Source: Durusdinium trenchii
Taxonomy: Eukaryota; Sar; Dinophyceae; Suessiales; Symbiodiniaceae
Reading direction: 5' to 3'
DNA: 64,000 bases
NCBI GenBank assembly: GCA_963970005.1
Contig: CAXAMN010028916.1
Coordinates: 39,075-103,074, forward strand
Part shown: one piece after another, positions 11,495 through 22,500 of the stretch
Numbering within the stretch: position 1 is the stretch's first letter
Layout: every line of letters starts with the position of its first letter
The notes under the pieces: generated by a model
Database searches by the model: none
What the model was told of the DNA's origin: nothing
What the model saw: only the letters and a program-made list of their open reading frames with translations
Position numbers and translations under genes: made by a program

Positions 11495-12973
11495 GGCGAA
11501 GGTTCCGTGGTTCCGCAAGCGGGCCCGAGCCAGCCCCAGGTCTATGACTGAAAGTCGTCCACGAATTCAGGTCCTTTTCACCTCTCTTTAGAATTCTTGA
11601 ATTGCCGTTAATCCATGCATACGCCAAAGGTGCAGTAACACAGAGACAAAGAGATGTATATTATATATATATATTGTTTTTTGTGCTAGCTTCTTTCGAG
11701 CCTGGATGACTCGGGGACCTGCTTTGTTTGAGTTCATTGAGAAGAAGCGTCAATTGGCACCAAATGTCCACCTTCAGCCGTTCGCTCTGCGCTTTTCACT
11801 CACTGCTCCTTTTTGTCAGTATCTCTCACGGGTGTTGTTCGCATGCAGTGGTGCAGCTATAGCCTCATCAGAATTGTTTGTGTTGAAAGACGCATGTGAC
11901 TCTGTCGGCTGGAATGCTGGTCCAAGATCGGCGGATAGTTGCAGGTAGTCTCTCAATACCTGTGCCATCTTTCAAAAAAGACTGTTGAAGCCCCAAAAAC
12001 ATTTCACAAGCTTGGGGTAAATGACCACTGGCCTGTCAACTCTGTCACTCTTCTTCACCGGCTTTAGGCTGCTCTTTGGGCTGTTCCTCAGGCTGCTCCT
12101 TGGGTTCCTCTTTCATTGGCGCCTGGAATGCTTAGCAATATTGACGCCTCTGTACACACTTCCATCAGTCATTTCCACTTCTGCGCGCCTGGCTCTCCGG
12201 GAGCTTTTCAGCAGGTTTCTGGCTAGCTCCTCTTCCGTCGCTAGACTCCCCGAGGAGACATTGATACATCATGGTATCAAGGCAGTGTCGGGGGAGTAAC
12301 AATATCCATCAACAGGTGACAGTCAACAAGTGAAAGTCAACATATATATATATATATATATAGACCCTCCGCAGTTTCAAAACGATTTGTTTGGACCGAT
12401 ATTGGTCAAAAACGATTTCTTGGTACGCCTACCTTCCCCCCCAAAAGAAAACTGTTTTATCAATGATTATTGTCGGCATCGACATCGCTAATTGTTTGGT
12501 CACAAGAGAAAACAAGAGAAGAGCAGGACAAGAGGAGGACAGCAGGACAAGAGGGACAACAGGAGGACAAGACCCGGCCACAGAGCCCGGCCACAGAGTT
12601 CAGGGGTACGGCCAGTCAGTTGTGGCCAGCTCTCTTTTTCTAAGATAGATAGAACCCAACAGTAAGCTGTTTGGGGAAAAGCGTACCTATGACCTATGAG
12701 GTCGCTCTGCCCACGAACAGAATGCCAAATGCAAAAAGTATTGCCAAACAAGCAATGCAACATGATTATGATGGGATAGGGGGACTGCATCAGAGTGCAC
12801 AACAAGGAGTGTAAATCAGCTCCATGACATGGTTGCAGGATCCCAGGCGAGAAGTCGTGATCAAAATCTGGTTCCAAGATCCCAGAGTTCCAGGCAATCA
12901 AGGGCTTGCTCCAAGAGAAGCAAGAACCCCTATACCTTCCAGCAAAACAGGCGAGACACATAAAAATTCAAAA
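11495..12973. other. No recognisable gene; microsatellites and a purine-rich repeat
   Basis: Contains (TA)n near 11660-11675 and (AT)n near 12342-12361. A short purine-rich repeat at 12527-12573 is built from AGGACAAGAGG-like units. No conserved coding motif was seen on either strand. Confidence 0.5.
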
Positions 12974-13155
12974 AACATTCAGATCAGTAGTCAAACAGTC
13001 AGCTCCCTTCTTTTCCTCACTTCTGCGCAGGGAGCTGATGTACCTTAGCTCTGTCGGGCATTAGAAGCACTCTTCCAATTTACGTTGGTAAGTTTATATA
13101 CAGGTAGTAGGAGGTGCACTCCATACACCGGCAGTGGAGAGAACTTTCAATTCCC
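12974..13155 (-). repeat. B2 terminal repeat of the degraded YR element
   Basis: 182 bp, collinear with 13461-13642 and with the strongest match at both ends (starting AACATTCAGATCAG, ending with the GAGAACTTTCAA box). It forms the 3' end of the element in minus orientation. Confidence 0.85.
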
Positions 13156-13309
13156 TCTTGTAGTCAGTATACAACCGGAGGATAGAACAGAATCCCGAGA
13201 GTTGCCCCACCTGGCGCCGAACATGGGGCAGGGGTGACTCTGGCGAGCCCCCCCCAGAAAAAAGGCATCCGAACATCAACCTGTTTCAGGGGCTGGGTGG
13301 GTGGGGATA
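13156..13309 (-). other. Unique spacer C between A2 and B2 of the degraded YR element
   Basis: 154 bp with no counterpart elsewhere in the element. The intact element at 48.7-58.7 kb has a spacer at the same structural position (58027-58428) but with unrelated sequence. Confidence 0.6.
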
Positions 13310-13460
13310 AGAAAAACTCACCTGAAGCCGTTTTGGGTCACTTGGGCATGAACGGCAGCGGCAGCGCATGACATGCAACATGTTACATGCTCAAGTTCAG
13401 AACAACTGACATGAATGATTCTGTGTCCACCACACCTGCCCTAGAAGCACAAGCCACTAC
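13310..13460 (-). repeat. A2 internal repeat of the degraded YR element
   Basis: 151 bp matching 15981-16131 (from the CACCTGAAGCCG(T)4GGGTC box to AAGCCACTAC) with scattered substitutions. It is directly joined to B1. Confidence 0.85.
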
Positions 13461-13642
13461 AACATTCAGATCAGTAGTCAAACAGTCAGCTCCCTTCTTT
13501 TCCTCCCTTCCGCGCAGGGAGCTGATGTACCTTCGCCCTGTCGGGCATTAGAAGCACTCTTCCAATTTACGTTGTTAAGTTCACCTAGAGCCACTAGGAG
13601 GTGCACTCCATATACCGGCAGGGGAGAGAACTTTCAACTCCC
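13461..13642 (-). repeat. B1 internal repeat of the degraded YR element
   Basis: 182-bp copy of 12974-13155. It lies between the RNase H remnant and A2, at the position B1 occupies in split-direct-repeat elements. Confidence 0.85.
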
Positions 13643-13828
13643 AATGCACTACACCCCAACTTGTTACTAGAAGAATGCAAAGCTTTGAAAGGCAAGGACC
13701 ACAGAATGATAGGCACTCTGCTGACATGGACCGAGAAGTTGTGGCGACACCACCACGAATCGCGAAGACCATTGCGAGAGATGCCATCACTCCAGTCAGC
13801 CGAACTGGGGACCCATTCGAAGTAAAGG

Positions 13829-15906
13829 CTACGCGCTATTTGAGGCAGCTATATTATCGACCCACCAGACGATATACGCACCTCGAAAAAGGTCCGGAAA
13901 GGTTAACAGCCCTTGGACCACGGCCAACAACTCAAGCTGTGAGATTTTCACCGGGGTATGGTCCCATAACGCAAACACTTTGGAGTCTATGCGAGTGACT
14001 GCACCAACTCTTGCAAGATCGTGGCTGCTCACGAGGAAACCGGCTTTGCCCTGTTGGGGCTGACCTTGGGAGGCGTCACTAGCGACGACCAACCTCAAGG
14101 GATGGTGCATAACGGATAATGGCTTCAACAAGACCGAAAACGGAAAGCAGCTCATTATCAATGGAACTCTATAGCATATTGACGATGTTTGAAGGCATTC
14201 AGCCCGGCTCGTGCTCTGCGACCGAAAGCTCCTTGGTCCAAGAAGGTCAGGCAAGTACAACTTACACTTGCCTGGCCAGGCGAAAGGCACTGAGCGCGAC
14301 GGGCCGTGGACGCCGGGGAACGAACTTTCTCAATCAACCGATCTCGGATCCACAGGCGGACGGTGGAGTCTGCCCGAAGGCCAGCGAGGTCGTGGACCAA
14401 ACCTAGGAAGTTCGACTGGGACGCAGGTTGCTGCTGCTTCTTGTCTGCGAAGGGGTAGCCTACAAGGGCACAGACACACTGCACTGAGCGCTGGCAAGCG
14501 GAAGCAGTAGTTTGCCAATCTTGGACGGTTAAATCATCAAAATAGAAAGACCCTAAGGCTCGCAGGATACGACGTATCACTGGCTGCAAGAAGAAGGAAC
14601 ACCGATTCAAACATGTGACTGCAAGTGGCAACCCAATAAAAGTCCAAAGTATCGCCTCAGACGAACTGACTCCTCTCCTGGCACCCCATAAGCGACAATG
14701 CATGCCCACGTGTGATCAGGGTGCATGGGGGTCTTGCGGTAGGCTTGAGGGAGGTCTTCACCAAAACTGACAATATCATCAGGCCACGCTGGGGGAGGAC
14801 ACGCAATGGCGGAATGCAAACACTACTCTCGGTAGAAGCCGGGCTTGGAAACCCCAAGCCACAGCTACACCATGGTGAGGTCGACTGGAGTGAGCATGTC
14901 ACTCAGGCGCTGCTGCACTTTGGAGCGAGACATAGGTCCTGAGATCTCCCTCAGGGTGCCAAGCTGGTAGCAAATAACGAAGTGCTCAGAGGGCAAGGCC
15001 ATGACTGCAGGCAAGAAAGCACCGCTAAAGCCGAAGGGCTCCCACACCCCTTCCTTGGGGGCTGACCACTTGAAGCCAGCGCGACGAGGTCGTTGCTTAC
15101 CCCTCAAGCACTTGAAGAACAGGGTCTTGTCAGTGGCGCGGATGAGCCGGGAACGTTGTAGGTGCGTGAACAGAGCGAAATGGACGCTTGCATGGCAGTT
15201 TCCAATCGGGCTAACATCGCCGGCTGGGCGACTGGCGCCTGGCGGGCTCCCAGCCTCAAGGGTGATTTGGACGCTGCGCGCATCTGCATGGCCAAGGTCA
15301 AATCACCTTTAACGCGAAGGTTCTTGACCAAGAGCTGGAGGGCAGGCAACGCTCTCGAAGGAGCAGAACACGTCTGGGTCAACCGGGCATAGTCGACGGG
15401 GGAGAGGTTGGCCACGTCCAGCACCCCATCACGGCACCAATCAAGCAGTTCCACCCATGTCGTTTGGACCTTCTTCAATGTCTCGGGCCCGTGGGAGGCC
15501 AAAAGCTTCTGGACCAAGGGTTCAACAGTGGCACGGCTCTTAGCCAAATCACATCTTTGTAGGTGCTGGCCTGGAAGAACACCGCCCCAAGGTAGTCTTG
15601 AACTCTTGATTGCGGCGTGCTAGCAGCGACCGGCCGCTTCTGTGGGAGCCGTACAACTCGTGGGGGAGGGTGGAAAGCAGGAGCACTCGACAGACGCACC
15701 GCCGGCAGCCCCAACGCCATGAGCGAAGGAGACTGCACCCCACCATGCTGGGCGATCACCACGCGGACATCGCCGCTCGACCCCTCACCCACACGAGCTC
15801 GACAGACACTCGAGCCAAGCATGGGCAACATCCAAGCCACCCTCCCCAACTGCCTCGGCAAAGTCGAGGAAGTAGAAGGCGAAATCCGCATCCTCCTGCA
15901 GGCCAT
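13829..15906 (-). pseudogene. Broken YR / reverse transcriptase / RNase H remnant
   Basis: On the minus strand, recombinase-like sequence comes first: 15547-15104 has the helical core (QKLLASHGPETLKKVQTTWV), and 15107-14865 continues with GFKWSAPKEGVWEPFGFSG. The RT follows across frame breaks: GEDLPQAYRKTPMHPDHTW at about 14770, then RALGSFYFDDLTVQDW with the YxDD-equivalent FYFDD near 14545. RNase H (VVASDASQ, ISQLELLAVVQGLLTF, IVWWVDN) lies at about 14100-13850. At least three frame changes and an apparent deletion of the recombinase active-site half make it non-functional. The RT and RNase H words resemble the intact element at 54.7-57.6 kb, so the two are relatives from different subfamilies. 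Confidence 0.75.
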
Positions 15907-15980
15907 TGCGCTCCCACTCGCTCCCTGAAACTCTGCGCTGCCATAGGCAGAAAAATGGGACCCCTGTCCACTCCAGGAAA

Positions 15981-16131
15981 AGAAAAATTCACCTGAAGCC
16001 GTTTTGGGTCACTTGAGCATGAGCGGCAGCGGCAGCGCATGACATGCAACATGTTGCATGCTCAAGTTCAGAACAACTGACATGAATGATTCAGTGTCCA
16101 CCACAGCTGCCCTAGAAGCACAAGCCACTAC
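15981..16131 (-). repeat. A1 terminal repeat of the degraded YR element
   Basis: 151 bp at the 5' end of the element in minus orientation, matching A2 (13310-13460) at constant offset. Confidence 0.85.
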
Positions 16132-16194
16132 CAAAAAAGAATGCGGGCCGGTGGAGTCAGTTCATTGATCTTATTTGGACTGTTTGCTGTGTCT

Positions 16195-16282
16195 TTCTTT
16201 CTTTCTTTCTTTCTTCCTTCCTTCCTTCGTTCCTTCCTTCCTTCCTTCCTTCCTTCCTTTCTTTCTTTCTTTCTTTCTTTCT
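16195..16282. repeat. (CTTT)n/(CTTC)n microsatellite
   Basis: A mixed CTTT and CTTC tetranucleotide tract of almost 90 bp, just outside the copia insertion. All six frames are repetitive (poly Lys/Glu/Arg or Phe/Leu/Ser), so apparent reading frames here are not genes. Confidence 0.9.
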
Positions 16283-16364
16283 GTGTTGTTTCATCCCTGC
16301 GTTCCGTGGAATCAGGAAAACTGCAAACACACCAGCAAAGGAGAAGATATAAGCAAGTAATAAG

Positions 16365-16369
16365 CAAGT
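16365..16369. repeat. Left target-site duplication CAAGT of the copia element
   Basis: CAAGT here is matched by CAAGT at 26400-26404, giving a 5-bp duplication typical of Ty1/copia. Because the terminal T of the LTR could also be read as element sequence, the edge is ambiguous by one base. Confidence 0.7.
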
Positions 16370-16522
16370 GTCGGTAGCAACCGGAATCGTACTGTCCACA
16401 CGCTCTTTTCACTGCGAAAGCGAGCACGGTATAGCTCAAGGGCCCTAGGAGCCAAACGGCGGCAGACACAACATAGTGTGACAACCTGGCTCAACAGAAT
16501 GAGATCCTACCTCAAATTCACA
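16370..16522 (-). repeat. 3' LTR of the copia element
   Basis: About 153 bp. In element orientation it begins TGTGAATTTGAGG and ends GGTTGCTACCGAC(A). It supplies the 61 bp (16416-16476) that are replaced by N in the other LTR. Confidence 0.85.
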
Positions 16523-16594
16523 CTCAACCTGTTCTACAGGTGTCACACGGCTATACATTGAAACTCTTGTGTCTTCCTAAGGCATTGGAGAAAT

Positions 16595-19500
16595 CTACTT
16601 CTGCTTCTGTACAGTGTAGTGGCACTCCTTCAGCACTCGAAGTAGCAGATCTGGTTTCATGGACTTCGTCAGACAGTCCGACACCATCGTACTGGTGGCA
16701 ATCCAGATCAACTTGTCTCCTCCATTCTCGAAAGCAATCCATGTTGGTCTTCCTTCTTGCCACAAATTCTCATGGATTCCTTGCAACTCGATACCAAGGC
16801 GCTTGTCACTCACCTTGGCCAGGACTTCCTGATTGAGGTGGTCAGAAAGCGAACGGCAATCAGTCATTGCCAAATGCGGAATGCATTCTCGGGCATCATC
16901 TTCCCATGTCTTCAGACTGCGAATCTTACCCTGAATCTCCGCAATCACACCTCTCAGCTTGTCACCTGTCTCGAGTCCGTTCTGGAGGGAATACGTTTCG
17001 GCCTGGAGAGTGCTGCGGCAGACTCTCTTAATTGTCGTGGATCCAAAGACAATGGCATCACCTTATAGGTGGTCGTCTTGTCATCCTTGATCTCCTTGAG
17101 ATCACCCAGAAAATGGATCCTGCCCTGTTGCGACTTGTAGTTCTTCTCGTTGGAGAAGGAGGCATCTGTGACCGTGATCACACCAACTTCACTCCATTGG
17201 AGATGAGCCGCAGGAAAACACAATGCCACATCGTGACCTTTGTGTGCCAGGACAACGACTGCGTTAGCGTCTGCCAACGTGGACACAGTTGCATCTTTAA
17301 TGCTAGACTGCAAACGGCTTACCCTGTAACCAAGGTCAGGCCTGGTCTGTCTCGAGATCCAGGCGAGCGATCCGGTGATCGATCTGAGCTTCGTGATGTC
17401 TCCTTGCTGAAGACGCTCACTGCCTAGCCTAGATCCAACATCTGCTCCATGAATCTTCCTAGTGTTATCTGCTGTGTCGACTTTGATGACCTTGTCATCT
17501 CCTCGCACGAACTGCTTCCCACAATATCGAAAGCTGTTAGTGTCTGAGCTGCCGACACTGAACTTGGCAAGAAAAGACTTCATCACTTCCTCGCCTTCCG
17601 GAAGAAAACTATAAAGCAAGTCGTCCACGTGAGTGCACATGAGGGCACAAGCATCTCCTCCCTGCTCACCTGGGAGGTAGTACAATCCTGGGAAAAACTG
17701 GCTTGCCTTCAGGCCGCTCTTACGTGCATCGGCATCCAAACGCAACCAAAAGCCTCTTCCTGAGTCCGTGATTCCGTATACAGGGACCCTCACGAGAAAA
17801 AGGACATTGGGTTCTACACCTGGCAAACCTCCTCTTGGCTGACGCATGAGAAGGACGCGATCCAATGGTCGTCCCTGGAAATACGCCGAGGTGATATCAG
17901 CTGAATGGATGTCGGCCTGATGACAGGCTGCCCAACTGCAGACGAGACAGTGCATCTCGACATCGGCCGTTGGACTATCTGACCTCAAACCCTCTGTCAT
18001 TTCAAAGTTCCCGCACGAAACTAGTCTGCTTTTATACATGGGCTTGTAGTCAGGGTCTCTCCCCTTCTTGTACTCTGCCTTGTCTACATCCACCCATTTG
18101 GATGGAATGCATTGGTGCCCTTCGTCAATGAGCTCTTGCGCTTGTTCTGGGGTCAATGCCACTACTGCTCCGAAATCTTCAAATTTGGACCATTCCTTTT
18201 GCCTTGTTTCCTGCAGGGCTTTCTGCACTTCTGGAGGCGCAGATTCATAGTGAATGCTCTTTAGAACCTTCTTACCTAGCTCTGCTTCATCCTCAGTCTG
18301 GGCAAGAAAACTAGTCCACATGGCATGTGCTTCTTCTCGATCTTGCTCTGGTAGCTCTCCGTCTCTCTGGCGTGCTCTCTCAAAATGTTCTCGAAGAGAA
18401 GCTGGCAAGTCGTTCAAATGATCATACACATTAGGCCATGCATGTGGAGCACTCGTGGACTCCCTGCGGGATGGTTGCAATGAGGTACCGCGTTCACTCT
18501 CCGGTTCGGCGACACGGGGCCTCACATTGCGACTATGCTCATTTCCTGTGTCAGGGAACGGACGTGAAACGGAGCTAGCGGACCTACTCAACTCTTCAAG
18601 CGCATCTTCACCTTCGGATTGGTCTTCATCAAAGAAATCCGGTCTGATCCCTACATCTAATTCATCATCTTCTGGAACAGGGGGTAGTGAACCAGCATCC
18701 GGAAATTGGGGTTCGGTTTCTTGAGATTCGATGTGTATTGGGGATCCGGGTTCGCTCGGATCTGCACGTGCATCAAGGAAAGACTGCTGAACACCTTCCT
18801 TGACAACGTTTTCGGGAAAAACAGGCTCACCATGCAAAACAGCATGAGCTAGTGCTTCGGTCGGCGTAGCAATCTTCACATTTTGATTGGCGACCAACAC
18901 TGGAACATTTCCACACAACAACCACAAATTCCTTTCACCTTCATGGCCTATCACCCGACTAGTGGGACTCCATGTGGTGCCCCCTTTTTGATTGTCTCGA
19001 CGAAAGGTCACTAGATCACCTACTGCATACTCCCGAGGAAGACTGGAAGCATTGCGAGTAAGCGCACGGGACACCCTTGACGAACAGTCTAGGTGAACAA
19101 ATGCTTTCTGAGCTTCCTGCCTGGCCATGTGCTGTAAGGCGAAAATGCTCTCTGGGTTGCGACGGGCTTCAATAGCTCCAAGCTCGGCAAACCGTTCTTC
19201 AGACAATGGGCTCGGATCTGATCGGGGTCCTTTTCCAAGTACCCATTGACTAGGCGAGAAACCTCCGACTCTACTGGAGTTGTTCTTAGTAGCTACTACC
19301 TCGAGCAGTACCTGCTCAACCTGTTCTCTGCCAACAGCGCCTGTCTCTTTGCAAACCTTCCTAAAGAGTGACTTGACAATGCCTCCATGACGTTCTACAC
19401 GACCAAGATTCTCCGGACTTTCCAGAGGGGTGTGGTACACTTGGATTCCATGTTCATCCATGTACTTCTTCATGACACCTCGGTTGTGCAGACCTCTGTC

Positions 19501-22500
19501 ACATGCAATGTTCACAGGATGGCCACACCATGAGAACCAACGCTTCCTCAGTGCTTTCAGACATTCGGCAGAAGACGGTTGACCAGCACCAAAACGAACA
19601 ACCTCACATAGCTGAAAAGTAGTACCCAAACAAACCATGTTCAACACTTGGAACTTGTCACCTGAAATGTCGTGAACTTCAAACACATCAATTCCTACAG
19701 TGTGGTTGAACGAGTAGTTGTTAGGCAATGCTGTCTTGTGCGTGGCCTTCTTCTGGGATGTTGCTTCACAAGTTTCGCATCTGTGGATCCTGACAGCATC
19801 AATGAATTCCTTTCGAACCTTTGCTGCACGAAGGAGATGGATCATCGTCTGTTTGGGGACGTGTCCAAATTGCCTATGCAATCTTCTCACACCAATCCTC
19901 ACACGTGCAGGCAACTTGCGCCACATCCGGCGTCGTTCGGCTTCATCTGCTGGCAGGCCTGGGATGTCTACTTCATCGACCAGTGTCTCTTCCGAGATCA
20001 GGTCTTCTACTGGGTTCACCTGAGCACGATCATCATCATCCCAGATGGCATCGAACTGCTGTTCATCGTCCATCACCTCTTCCTGCAGTTCACCAACAAA
20101 TGCAATAGACATCTCATCATCCAAAGTTGTATCATTGGTCCATTCACCTAACCAATCAACGAACTGCCAAGACAAAACATCATTCATGGTCTGTCCTCGA
20201 AACCACGATTCGAAAAGCTCAGTCCACTTGGGATCATTGCAGGTGAATGCCAAGTCATGGTCGTTGATATGGGGAATCTGTGGAAATTCGTGTTTCTCCC
20301 ATCTCGGGGTAGTTGCAACGTCAATGTGCAAAAACCGGCTACCACTCATGTCACAATGGGATTCTACTTCACCCAAAATCTTTCCATGTCTCAAAGGATC
20401 TGTACTCTGTTCATACTCGATGGCAATGACGATGTTCTTGTAGTCTTGCAAAACATCATACCAAATCTTGGAGTTCTCCTCAGGATTGAGGTACTCAGCT
20501 CCCACACCGACGTCAAAAACGTCTGCAACACCATCTGCTGCTTGAAGCTCCTGAAAGATGCGGGGATGCGAAGTAATGACCAAGGTTGGAGGCTCAGAAA
20601 CTGGGACGTCTTTCAGACCAATGCTGGATTTGACCAATGCATCTTGATGGTTCAATCGGTCAATCCCCTCCAAGACTGCCCTCCTATGCTTCTTACCCAT
20701 GGTGGTTCTCTCATTGGGGTCAATTTGCAAAGGAATGGACAAGACTCCTGAACTACTTGGCTGTGCATTGGGATCTGGAGGGACTTCCGAATCGGTTTCA
20801 TTGCTATCTTCCAAGTTGATCTCAACCTGTTCTCTCCTATCGAGGTCCCATGCCATGTGTGCTACTGGCTCGTAACTTGCGGACTCTGTGGATGCGGGAC
20901 TGGTTGGCGATTGTGGCTCAGACTCTGGACGAACAGTTTGAGAAATAATGGACCCATCTGGTGTTCTTGTGTCCTCGGAACCTGACGTTCTGGATGATTC
21001 CCTGAGTCTCCTAGGCTTTGGGGGTGTAGGCGGCACGAACGAGCGAATCTCGGACCTTGGGGCCAAAACCACTCTCGGCTGCAGCGCCATATAGCCTTGC
21101 GAAGCACGGTGAGTGAAACTGATGACGTCGGACCACGGCTCTGAGACATTGGCCAAGTCTCCTACAGGCGCTCCATTCTGGATGCGCTCCCAGATTGCTC
21201 CAGGTTCACGTTTTCGAACGTAGACCGACTTGATCCAACCCCATTTTGTCATCCAGCCTGCTTTCGAGACTGCTGAAGTGTAAACTCCACCCCTGATCTT
21301 GATGTCCACGCGGATGCCATGCCACTGCTGATCCTTGGGCGGCAGATCGCGGTTCACCAACCACAAAGTCCTGTCACGGTTGCTCCAATCCCTAGCTGCA
21401 CCAGCCAGAACATGGAGGAGTTCAGGATCCACCTGATCAACCTTCGGCGCCCCATCATTGGTCAAAAGGACCCACAACTCATCTTCCAAACCCGGACGTT
21501 GGTCTTCATCGTACCTGGACTTGGACAGCTGGGGCGGCGGACGATTTGGTGGTGGTGGATGATCAGGAGTGCGCGGACTCACAGGCTTCGGCGGAGGTGG
21601 TGGAGTCTTCGGCATCGTAGGAGCTGTCTTCACTGTTGATCTGGTCGGACGAATCGGACTCCTAGACCTAGTTGGCCTCTGGTTGGGTTCTGATGTACCA
21701 GCCGACTTTCTCCTCCTCAATGGGCTACGGGACCGCGGATTGCGATTTGCAAGCGTCGTCACGGCATCTGTCAACCTCTTGAGGGCTTGCAGAATCTCCT
21801 GGCTTCCGCTCGAAGTTTCTTCCGCTGGAATCTCTGGCTCTTCAACCTCAACCTCTTCTATCTCTTCTCCAACCTCTTGTTCGTCCAACTTGGTGTCGTC
21901 TTCATGGCTGCCAGCATCATCAAAATCCGGAACCGGCCTCACAGGCGAGGTCACGGCAGCGCTCGGCATTGGTTTGCTCTTTCGAGATGCCACGGCGTCA
22001 CTCGCCTTCGGCGGTCGTGAAGATGAAGATGGCCTCGAAAGTACTGAAGGGCAGGCTTTTGGTGGAAGCGAGCGGGCTTTTGCACTGGTGCTGCGAATAG
22101 CCTCTTCTCGTGTCGGTGGTGGTGCTGTTGAACGCTCACCGGATCGCCACGGCACGTGGTCGTCCGCATCACCTCGAACAGCTCTTGGAGTGTGAACATT
22201 CATTGTATGTGCTGGAGTCAATGTCACAGTTGTATCGCCGAAAAGCGGCCCACAAAGAGTGCAACGTCCTCCACACGACATCTCACGCCATTCAGGCGAG
22301 TGAGAATGAATCACAACACACGTGAAGCCCTTCGAAGCAAGATGCCTGTGGATCAACATGCTTCCGCCCACAGAACGATGACGCCCTGACTTGCAGCGCA
22401 CGTCCAAAACTCCCTTGTCATGGCGCTCCACAAAGTCGTCCACCTCACGAAAGATGCGGTCAAGACCTCTCTGATCCCTCCTAAGACCATTCAAAATGGC

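Larger units (their letters stand above)
12974..16131 (-). mobile_element. Degraded tyrosine-recombinase (Ngaro/DIRS-like) retrotransposon with split direct repeats
   Basis: Read on the minus strand the order is A1 (16131-15981), coding remnant (about 15906-13829), B1 (13642-13461), A2 (13460-13310), spacer C (13309-13156), B2 (13155-12974). A1/A2 are about 151 bp with a few mismatches at a constant offset of 2671 bp. B1/B2 are 182 bp each at offset 487, diverged in the middle. B1 and A2 abut directly. This is the split-direct-repeat arrangement of Ngaro-type YR retroelements. The coding part is broken and gag is missing, so the copy is a 3.2-kb defective derivative. The copia element at 16370 is inserted 238 bp beyond its A1 end. 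Confidence 0.85.

Noticed and set aside
13320..13345. Spliced-leader-like sequence in the A repeats of the degraded YR element (AGCCGTTTTGGGTCA)
   Set aside because: Only about 13 of 17 bases match and it is antisense to the element's genes; compatible with chance.
16128..16484. Lys/Glu/Arg-rich frames over the CTTT tract
   Set aside because: They arise from the tetranucleotide repeat and overlap in several frames on both strands.
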